DNA from: Sorangium aterium
GTDB taxonomy: Bacteria; Myxococcota_A; Polyangia; Polyangiales; Polyangiaceae
NCBI RefSeq assembly: GCF_028368935.1
Contig: NZ_JAQNDK010000003.1
Span: 62,001 to 126,000 of the forward strand
Reading direction: 5' to 3'
Length of the DNA: 64,000 bases
Position 1 is the first letter of the stretch. Each line of letters starts with the position of its first letter. The position numbers were made by a program, and so were the translations under genes. The notes under the pieces are model-generated. The model ran no database searches, was not told the origin of the DNA, and saw only the letters and a program-made list of their open reading frames with translations. Below, piece by piece: positions 58,501 through 64,000 of this stretch.

Positions 58501-59621
58501 AGGCCGCCCTCGGTGCGGCGGATCGCCGAGAGCCGCTCGCGGATCTCCTCCAGCAGCTCGATGATCCGCGCCTCGCGGCGCGACAGGGCCGGGGCCTCGC
58601 GGAGGAAGCCGAGCAGCTGCTGCGCCTTGTCGCGGTGCTTCTCGCCCGGCAGCGCCTCGCGGAAGGCGATGAGCGCCTCGTCGGCCGGCGTGGACTTGCT
58701 CTTGTGCGGCTTGCGCTGCGTGAGGAGCTCGATGAGCGGGGCGCTCGCGGCGCCCGCGGGGAAGGGCGCGCCGCCGTCCTCGCGGCCGAGCGCCGCAACG
58801 AGCGCCGCCGCCGGCGCGCGGAAGGCGGCGCTGCCGAGCGCGGCGCTCCCGGCGGCGAGGCGGCGGAGCTCCCGCGCGAGCGCGCTGGCCTCGGCGGCGT
58901 GGTCGGTCACGGAGAGCCGGCGCGGCGCGAGGCCGTCCTCGTCGAGCCGGTCGAGCAGCCGCGTGACCTCGCTCCGCGCGGCCTCGACGCCGCCCGTGGC
59001 GGCGATGAGCGCGCGCGCGGCGTCGGCGCGCTCGCCCCCCTCGGCGAGCGCGCGGCTCAGCGCCTCGTCGACCGCGAGGTCGCTGAGCGCCTGCGCCTCC
59101 TCCTCGTCGAGGATCCGGGCCGAGGGCGAGAGCCCCATCGCGATCGCGTGCCGGTCCACGATCTGCTTGGCGACGCCGTGGAGCGTGTCGATGCGCGCGG
59201 CGGGGAGGCGGGCGAGCGCCTCCTCCGCGCGCTTGCGCAGCTCGGCGACGGGCAGCGAGGCGCCGGGGAGGCCGGCGACGGCCGCCTGCCGCGCCCGGAG
59301 GATGTCGGCGAAGGGGATGTCCGCCTCGCCGTTCCAGCGGGCGATCTCGCGGAGCGATCGCTCGACGCGGTGGGCGATCTCCCGCGCCGCGGCGCGCGAG
59401 AACGTCGTCGCGACGATGCGGTCCGGCGGCACGGGCGGCGCGGCGGACGCGGCGTCGGGCAGGCCGAGGGAGGTGAGGCCGAGCGTGAGCAGCACGTAGA
59501 GCGCCGTGAGGCGGTGCGTCTTGCCGGTGCCGGCGCTCGCGGCGACCACGACGTTGCGGCGGAAGGCGTAGATGAGCGCGTCGCCCTCGGCGAGCTCCGC
59601 GCCGCGCGGCGCGAAGCTCAC
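55545..59621 (-). CDS. addA: AddA-like ATP-dependent helicase/exonuclease subunit
   Basis: The 1358-residue protein starts at a GTG (59621) that overlaps the TGA of the addB-like gene. It is a UvrD-type helicase with Walker A ASAGTGKT (28-35), Walker B LLVDEFQDTS, and TTIHASKGLDFPAVVL. A C-terminal PD-(D/E)XK nuclease follows, with LAIDLAILHP and VVEYKRARPR near residue 1260. AddAB processes double-strand ends for RecA-dependent repair. The nuclease domain also holds ACPRRFRLRHLLG upstream, and CRKLRCGFVRACHG at the very end, giving four cysteines in a pattern (C...Cx4Cx5C) like the 4Fe-4S clamp usually seen in AddB. Long Ala/Gly-rich stretches exist. RecB-like or AdnB-like are possible names. 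Confidence 0.85.
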   Translation of the reverse strand: MSFAPRGAELAEGDALIYAFRRNVVVAASAGTGKTHRLTALYVLLTLGLTSLGLPDAASAAPPVPPDRIVATTFSRAAAREIAHRVERSLREIARWNGEADIPFADILRARQAAVAGLPGASLPVAELRKRAEEALARLPAARIDTLHGVAKQIVDRHAIAMGLSPSARILDEEEAQALSDLAVDEALSRALAEGGERADAARALIAATGGVEAARSEVTRLLDRLDEDGLAPRRLSVTDHAAEASALARELRRLAAGSAALGSAAFRAPAAALVAALGREDGGAPFPAGAASAPLIELLTQRKPHKSKSTPADEALIAFREALPGEKHRDKAQQLLGFLREAPALSRREARIIELLEEIRERLSAIRRTEGGLGFGDLLRAARDGLRDDPAIGAAVRGSVDVLLVDEFQDTSAVQRDLVYLLRERDDAALARPAGVAPTAAGLSGHGLFLVGDRKQSIYGFRGADVSIFCRVCAELAGAAAGRALELAPALWSPDPSADFVALRESRRSTPELLAFINAFSARDFAQDRGSGDGGAGDGDAGAREAGSPPREFEIAYSAAEHLVAAPGRAAEGPTDVVLVSDGGGAPDGVDALVRDARGQLREALIAAAYIARRVRGAGGDGAAGRDGAVGRDGAATGDLRFRDVAVLTRRRSTIPLVELALARLEIPYVVAGRALFDAAEVRDLAAILRLLLDPRDRLALATVLRGPVVALSDTSLALLAPPGRGLAVPLLGRWSAAALAQGGRSPSPDDAELDDGRPLPALARLPAGDRERLEAFRARYAGLRRAALRSTPGEAIRAAVTAFDLDRVLAALPRAQARLGNVDRLVSIARRRGGSLASFVRWLDRRIRDEADEPEAAVFSPEDDAVRLTTIHASKGLDFPAVVLLDLNAEPRAAQPGLSYVPAAGDRPAALLVRHYVQVIDGRLRTGSLHDAEASARGPSLPISTPALQAARAEVRARERAERQRLTYVAITRARRELVLVGAEAKPRSGSAWLTLKAAVDADPGTAAAVDADPRTAAAVDIEASTPLAGTIRTTLDASSLLAGAKAPAPGTDAYARAAPAPRAPPATGPARAQTVLVAAASLAAFQACPRRFRLRHLLGIGEPAGEGQLGLFDVEGPPELPGEERVELEDGADPRPPGRAVHRVLQRWPRARWGEPTEAEEVAARLAFEGFPPHGPDVLRTAERVARFLDGPYARQVRGEEASLLREEALVLDVEPQRAGRRRGARLALSLAIDLAILHPGGQIDVVEYKRARPRADLSPYELRLRACALALRRRHPDRPIRAGVLFVGAEVEPVWLAAAGPMGTLTDDEHARFERELARLAERFAEARSEDRFDGVPVEACRKLRCGFVRACHG

Positions 59622-62600
59622 GCGACCTCCTCCGCGGCCTCGTCGCTCGGCACGACCGCGGGGCGGCGGCACACGTCGCGCGCGTCGCACCGCGCGCACA
59701 TCGTCGAGAGCGTCGGCCGCGGCGCGGCCTTGCCCTCCCAGAGCGCGACGACCGCGGCCCGCGCCGTGCGCGCAGCCTCGGCCCAGCCCTCGGCGAGCGC
59801 GCGCTGCTCGTCGGCCGTGCGCGGCCACAGCTCGATGAGCCCGCGCTGGCGCACGCCGATGTAGACGGCGCGCACCTCCTCCGCGCCCAGCGCGCGCGCC
59901 GCGATGGCGCTGTACAGCGGCAGCTGGAGCGCCCTCCGCCGCTCCTTGGCGTCGGGGAGCTTGCCGGTCTTGTAGTCGACGACCCGCACGACGCGCTGGT
60001 CGGTCGATCGATCGAGCCGGTCGATCTGGCCGTCGACCCACAGGCTCGGGCCGCCCTCCTCGTCGAACGGGGGGAGCTCCAGCGGCTGCCAGGGCGGCGG
60101 CTCTCCGGCCCCGAAGCGCCGCTCGGCCAGGAAGAAGCGGAGCTCGGGCGACGCGTCCTCCCCGTCGAGCGTGCGGGCCACGACCTCCATCACGTCCGCG
60201 ATCGCCTTCTCGACCGCCTCGCGGCGGAGCGGGGCCATGGGCGCCGAGACGCCGAGCGCCGCCTCGGCCGCGGCGCGCGCCGCCGCGAGCTGCTCGGCCG
60301 GATCGCGCTCCGGGCCGAGCTCGCGCAGGGCCTCGAACGAGGCCTGCAGGGCGCGGTGGATCAGCGTGCCGCGCTCGCGCGCGTCGGCCGACTCGGCGAG
60401 GTCGTCGGCGCGGCGCACGTGCAGGACGCGGCGGGCGAACGCCGCGAAGGCGCAGCCCACGGCGCGCTCGATGTGGGTGACCGCGATCGGCCTGCCGGGG
60501 TGCGCCCCGCCGATCGCGGCCCTGAGCTGCGCGGCGAGCGCGGGATCGCCGTCGACGAGGACGCGGCCCGTGTGGAGGTCGATCGGCGCGCGCGGATCGA
60601 GGAAGAAGTCCGCGCGGGCGCGCTCGATCCGGATCCGCTCCGCGAGGTCCGCCGGCGGCCGCCCGCCGCCCGCGAGGGCGATGAGCTCCGCGTCGCGCGG
60701 GCCGAGGGGCGCCGCGTCCGGGGCGACGCGCGAGGCGGGCTCCGTGCGCTGGGGCGCGCCGGCCGCCGCGGCCGCGACGAAGAGCGGGTGCGGCTCGTTC
60801 GGCTCGCTGTCGTCCCCGCGCGTGAAGCAGAGGGCGACGCGCCGGGCGCCGGCGAGCGCCCAGCCGAGCTCCGCGCGCTGGGCCGCCTGGCGCTCGCGCC
60901 CCGACGCGGGGCGGCTCGGCGCCGCCAGCCTCCCGCGGAGCGCCTCGCCGAGCAGCGTCTCGTCCGCGCCCGGGCTGCCGCCGTAGGCGCGCGCGTCGAG
61001 CCCGGTCACCACCACCACGTCGTGCTCGAGCGCCGTGAAGCCGGCGGCGACGTCGATGCGCACGGCGCCGGCGCGCCCCGCGTCGCCGCGCGGCCCGGCG
61101 CCCTGCTCGGCCGCGGCCCGCTCGAGCTCCGCGTAGATCTCGGCCGCGGTGGCGGGGCGCTCCTCGCAGCCGAGGTCGTACGCGGCCCGCGCGAGCGCCT
61201 CGGCCTGCTCGCGGATCGCGCGCGCGGCCCGCGCGCCTTGTCCCATCGCGCCCATCGCCTCGAGCGCGAGCGCGCCGCCGCTCCGCCGCTCGCCGCGCAG
61301 CGCGGCGCGGAGCTCCTCGATCCCGGGCTCGCCGAAGCCCAGCTTGTCGAGGAGCGACAGGAAGCGCCGCACGATCTCGGGCCGCGTCGCCGCCTCGCCG
61401 ATCCAGCGGGCGCTGGCCAGCAGCCGCTCCAGCGCGTGCGGCATCCACGCCTCGTCGTCGCCGTCCTCGTCGCCGTGCGCGCCGCGCAGCACCTCGAGGC
61501 CCAGGGCGAGCTCCGCGTCGCTCAGCGCCTCCTGCGCGGTCGCCGGCGGCGTCCGCGCCGTCCCTGCGCGGCGGTCCGCGCGGCGGGCTGCCACGACCGA
61601 GATGAGGCCGTCGATGAGCAGCCGGCCCGTGCGATCCACCTCGACGGGCACGTCGCGCAGCCGGTGGGCCAGGTCGGTCGAGCGCCGCTCCGCCTCCGTG
61701 GCGGACGTGCGGTCCATCCAGGCGCCGGCGTGGACCCCCGGGGCGCGGAGGATCTCGATCGCCTGCTCGCGGCGCACCGGCCCGACGGCGAGGCGCAGGA
61801 TGGCGAGCGCGACGCGCCCATCGGGGCAGCTCGCGGCGGCGCGGCCGCGCGGCTCCGAGGCGCGGACGCCCGCGTCGGCCAGCGCGGCGCGGAGGGGCTC
61901 GAGCGCGGCGTCGTCGAGCGCCGGCACGACGAGGGCGATCCGCTCGGGCGGGATCCCGCGGCCGAGCGCGGCGGCCACCTCGGCGGCGGCGGCGCGCGCC
62001 TCGCCCTCCGGGGTCCTCGCCGTGATGGCGGCGAGCGGCTCCGCTCCGCCGTCGGGCACCCACGCGATCTCCGGCGCGTCCTCGAGCGAGGCCCAGCGCC
62101 GCTCCAGGGCGTCGGCGACCGGCGCCGCGCCGTCGTCCGGGAGCGCGGGCAGCTCGACGGTGACGCCCGCGCCGCCGCGGGCGCGGACCGCGGCGTGCAG
62201 CGCCTCGACCCAGGCGAGATCGTCGGGCTCCCAGGCCACGGCGCCGCGGATCGTGACCTTGCGCGGGAGCGGGAGCGCGGCGGACGCGCCGGCCGAGCGG
62301 AGCGCCCGTGCGAGCACGGACCCCGCGCAGCGCGGGTCGACGAGGCGCGCTGCCCGCAGGGCGGCGTCCGCCCGATCGAGGACCTCGGCGATGGCGATCG
62401 CGTACGGGGTCCCCAGCGCCCGCAGGTCCGCCGGGGAGGTCCCGGCGCGCCGGAAGCTCCCGAGGGCGCGGTCGATGGCGTGCGCGAGCGCGACGCGCGC
62501 GGCGGGCTCGGCCGGCTGACGCAGCCGATCCGGCGGCAGGGCGTCGAGGGCGAGCCGGGTGGCGAGGCGGCTCGTGTGAAGGCTCGCTATGGCGGCGTCC

Positions 62601-62752
62601 GGCGCCAGCAGGGCGAGCGCCTCGGAGACGAAGCTCCACCGTGAGCGGATTTCCTGGCCTGCGGTACGCGGGTCGCGCAGATCGAGCGAGGCGAGCTCGC
62701 GTTCAACGTGCCGCTCGGTCGGGACGATGAGGAGCGATGTTCTGCTCACCAC
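59618..62752 (-). CDS. addB: AddB-like nuclease/helicase-scaffold subunit
   Basis: The 1044-residue protein starts at a GTG at 62752, with another GTG three bases on. Its C-terminal nuclease domain has DGQIDRLDR...RVVDYKTGK, the PD-(D/E)XK core. It also has Cys residues in ERAVGCAFAAFA and CARCDARDVCRRP (Cx2Cx5C), as in the Fe-S-bound AddB nuclease. The N-terminal half lacks a clear Walker A, as in AddB rather than AddA. It is the first gene of a two-gene unit, and its stop overlaps the start of addA. Together they should form the end-resection complex. The gene is shorter than B. subtilis AddB (about 1166). Confidence 0.82.
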   Translation of the reverse strand: MVSRTSLLIVPTERHVERELASLDLRDPRTAGQEIRSRWSFVSEALALLAPDAAIASLHTSRLATRLALDALPPDRLRQPAEPAARVALAHAIDRALGSFRRAGTSPADLRALGTPYAIAIAEVLDRADAALRAARLVDPRCAGSVLARALRSAGASAALPLPRKVTIRGAVAWEPDDLAWVEALHAAVRARGGAGVTVELPALPDDGAAPVADALERRWASLEDAPEIAWVPDGGAEPLAAITARTPEGEARAAAAEVAAALGRGIPPERIALVVPALDDAALEPLRAALADAGVRASEPRGRAAASCPDGRVALAILRLAVGPVRREQAIEILRAPGVHAGAWMDRTSATEAERRSTDLAHRLRDVPVEVDRTGRLLIDGLISVVAARRADRRAGTARTPPATAQEALSDAELALGLEVLRGAHGDEDGDDEAWMPHALERLLASARWIGEAATRPEIVRRFLSLLDKLGFGEPGIEELRAALRGERRSGGALALEAMGAMGQGARAARAIREQAEALARAAYDLGCEERPATAAEIYAELERAAAEQGAGPRGDAGRAGAVRIDVAAGFTALEHDVVVVTGLDARAYGGSPGADETLLGEALRGRLAAPSRPASGRERQAAQRAELGWALAGARRVALCFTRGDDSEPNEPHPLFVAAAAAGAPQRTEPASRVAPDAAPLGPRDAELIALAGGGRPPADLAERIRIERARADFFLDPRAPIDLHTGRVLVDGDPALAAQLRAAIGGAHPGRPIAVTHIERAVGCAFAAFARRVLHVRRADDLAESADARERGTLIHRALQASFEALRELGPERDPAEQLAAARAAAEAALGVSAPMAPLRREAVEKAIADVMEVVARTLDGEDASPELRFFLAERRFGAGEPPPWQPLELPPFDEEGGPSLWVDGQIDRLDRSTDQRVVRVVDYKTGKLPDAKERRRALQLPLYSAIAARALGAEEVRAVYIGVRQRGLIELWPRTADEQRALAEGWAEAARTARAAVVALWEGKAAPRPTLSTMCARCDARDVCRRPAVVPSDEAAEEVA

Positions 62753-63263
62753 CGCGAAACGGCCGAGTGCCGCTCCCGGGAAGCGCAGGCGCCCGCCAGG
62801 GCAGGCGGCTGAGAGGGCGCCGGCGCGTCTGAATGCACGTCCAGCATGGGGGACCTCACGGCAGACGCTTTACTTCATGCATCCGTCCCCTCGCAACCTC
62901 TGCCGGGGGCGCGCCTTGTTGAAAAAGTCCCGCGGAATGTGGGAATTCTTGTGGGGAAAAGGGAATGCGTGTTGAAAAACCTGTTGAGAACCCCGGACGG
63001 TCCGGGTCGCAGCGCGCCGTAGACCTGCGGAATTGCACGCAGCGAGGGCGGGCCAGAGCACGCCCGGGGCGCTCTGCAGTTTTCAACAGGCTCAGCGGTG
63101 GTCGGCGGCGATCGGAGGCGACCGGGCGTCACGACGGGGCGTGAGCCGCCTCGGTAGGCCGAGCGGGGCAGGGCGGACGGAAGGAGGAAAGGGGGAGGGG
63201 GGCTGGGCGCTCCGTCGCGAGGCGCCCTCTCGGTTGCGTCGGTTTGCGTCGGTTGCGAGGGGA
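62753..63263. other. Non-coding region with AT-rich patch and TGTTGAAAA repeats
   Basis: The 511 bases have no believable gene. The base composition drops to a relatively AT-rich stretch at about 62915-62990. The motif TGTTGARAA occurs four times (62917-62925, 62970-62978, 62982-62990, and inverted at 63080-63088). No other repeat or hairpin is recognised. Promoters for addB and perhaps other elements are expected here. Confidence 0.45.
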
Positions 63264-64000
63264 CTAGCGGCGCGCCACGTCCTTGTCGCGGCGGACGCTG
63301 GTGTCGTCGGCCGGCGGCAGATCGGACACGCTGGCCGGCGGCATCGCTGGCGGCAGCAGCGTGGGAGCCGCCGTCGCGCTGCCCTGGTCGCCGCCTCGCG
63401 CGGCGGGACCGGCGCCGGCCGGCGCGGCGGCGGACGCGCTCGTCACGGCGCCCGGCGAAGCATCGGAGGCGGCGGGTGAAGCACCGGAGGCGGCGGTGGT
63501 CGCTTGCGTGCCGGGGGGCGCCTCGGACTGTGCGCGATTCCGCACGGCGGTCACCGCCTTGTCGGCCGCCTTGACGAGCTGTGTCGTCACGACCGAGGGC
63601 GGGAAGGGGAGCTTCGGGGCGACGAAGAGCTCGAGCTTCAGGATCGTGTGGTGCTCGTCGACGGCGCGGAGCCGCCAGCGGGCGCGGAAGTCGGCGACGT
63701 TGCCGCGCTTGTGGCGGCCGGAGATCACCTCGTCGGCGCCGTCCTTGGTGGGCGGCGACATGTCGGCGACCGTCCAGATGTGCGCGGCGCCGTTCAGGAT
63801 CGGCACCTGGAGATAGACCTCGCTCGTGCCCTTGCGCTTCGCGAGCACGCGGCTCTGGTCGAAGGGGCCGATGAACGTCTTGTAGCTGCCGTAGGAGGTG
63901 ACGATCTTCCGGACCGCCGACAGGGGCGCTTTCACGAGGATCGCTGCGCCCCCGGTGTCGATCGCGGCGACGGGCCCGGTGGTCTTCAGCGTGTACCGGA
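63264..64000 (-). CDS. SRPBCC-fold protein, 5' end outside window
   Basis: The frame remains open to base 64000, so the start lies beyond the window. The visible 245 residues begin in a START/SRPBCC (polyketide cyclase/lipid-binding) fold: LVKAPLSAVRKIVTSYGSY, FDQSRVLAKRKGTSEVYL, FRARWRLRAVDEHHTILKLEL. The fold typically binds a hydrophobic ligand in a helix-grip cavity. A GTG at 63935 could be an internal start but would truncate the domain, so I regard the protein as extending upstream. The C-terminal 80 residues are Ala/Ser/Pro-rich and probably disordered. Substrate is unknown. Confidence 0.72.
   Translation of the reverse strand, partial: RYTLKTTGPVAAIDTGGAAILVKAPLSAVRKIVTSYGSYKTFIGPFDQSRVLAKRKGTSEVYLQVPILNGAAHIWTVADMSPPTKDGADEVISGRHKRGNVADFRARWRLRAVDEHHTILKLELFVAPKLPFPPSVVTTQLVKAADKAVTAVRNRAQSEAPPGTQATTAASGASPAASDASPGAVTSASAAAPAGAGPAARGGDQGSATAAPTLLPPAMPPASVSDLPPADDTSVRRDKDVARR

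Noticed and set aside
55680-59864. Long plus-strand open frame over the addA region
   Set aside because: It is antisense to a protein with clear helicase and nuclease motifs and has no recognisable domain of its own.
62915-63088. Chromosomal replication origin
   Set aside because: No DnaA-box consensus, no dnaA/dnaN or rpmH neighbour; motifs only loosely resemble origin-type words.

Overview
This window is about 64 kb of very GC-rich DNA from what looks like a myxobacterium, most probably Polyangiales/Sorangium-like. The signs are three Ser/Thr protein kinases, PEGA/TPR secreted proteins, many lipoproteins, two MYXO-CTERM surface proteins, thrombospondin type-3 repeat proteins, frequent GTG starts and codon use dominated by G/C in third positions. 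Taxonomy is inferred from gene content only. The window is mostly chromosomal core-type sequence. There are no rRNA or tRNA genes, no insertion sequence, no CRISPR array and no prophage that I can see.

Layout. 0-9 kb: the tail of a sigma-54 activator with a repeat tail, UDP-glucose dehydrogenase, a lipoprotein L,D-transpeptidase coupled to a metalloprotease-like lipoprotein, a frameshifted CDP-alcohol phosphatidyltransferase, a Ser/Thr kinase divergent from a 2TM protein, and a nuclease-family remnant. 9.5-14 kb: a full-length Lhr-type helicase. 14-20.4 kb: non-coding repeats around a hypothetical gene and an RND efflux pair. 20.3-25.3 kb: DUF423, an EpmA-like ligase coupled to a small gene, and a thermolysin-like MYXO-CTERM protease. 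25.4-29 kb: a probable operon hisA - TPR/AIM24 - pgsA - Gly-rich lipoprotein. 29-33 kb: formylglycine-enzyme-like lipoprotein, kinase, TPR/PEGA-like protein. 33.3-34.7 kb: a two-gene SIR2 + HAM1-like module. 35-40 kb: aldo/keto reductase, HAD phosphatase, PNPOx-like protein, histidine kinase, hisB-hisH. 40-52 kb: kinase - PEGA - lipoprotein operon, repeats, a hypothetical gene, TSP3 and outer-membrane proteins, and a second PEGA - lipoprotein operon with an added beta-propeller. 52-64 kb: lipoprotein, Lon protease, AddA/AddB-like helicase-nuclease, and an SRPBCC protein running off the end.

How genes work together. HisB, HisH and HisA belong to histidine biosynthesis but are split over 10 kb. 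AddA/AddB should form a double-strand-break resection complex. The adaptor and RND pump form an efflux system whose outer-membrane channel is not here. Kinase genes sit directly before PEGA/TPR genes in two separate places, which suggests a recurring envelope signalling module.

The most interesting locus is 33287-34683: a SIR2-like NADase candidate immediately followed by a HAM1/ITPase-fold protein whose catalytic residues look altered. This resembles the SIR2 + HAM1 core (KomC + KomB) of the Kongming anti-phage system as I remember it, but without an adjacent adenosine deaminase (KomA). Other unusual elements are a 21-bp x 8 repeat array, an 84-bp tandem repeat, two long perfect hairpins, and an AddA with its own Fe-S-like cysteines.
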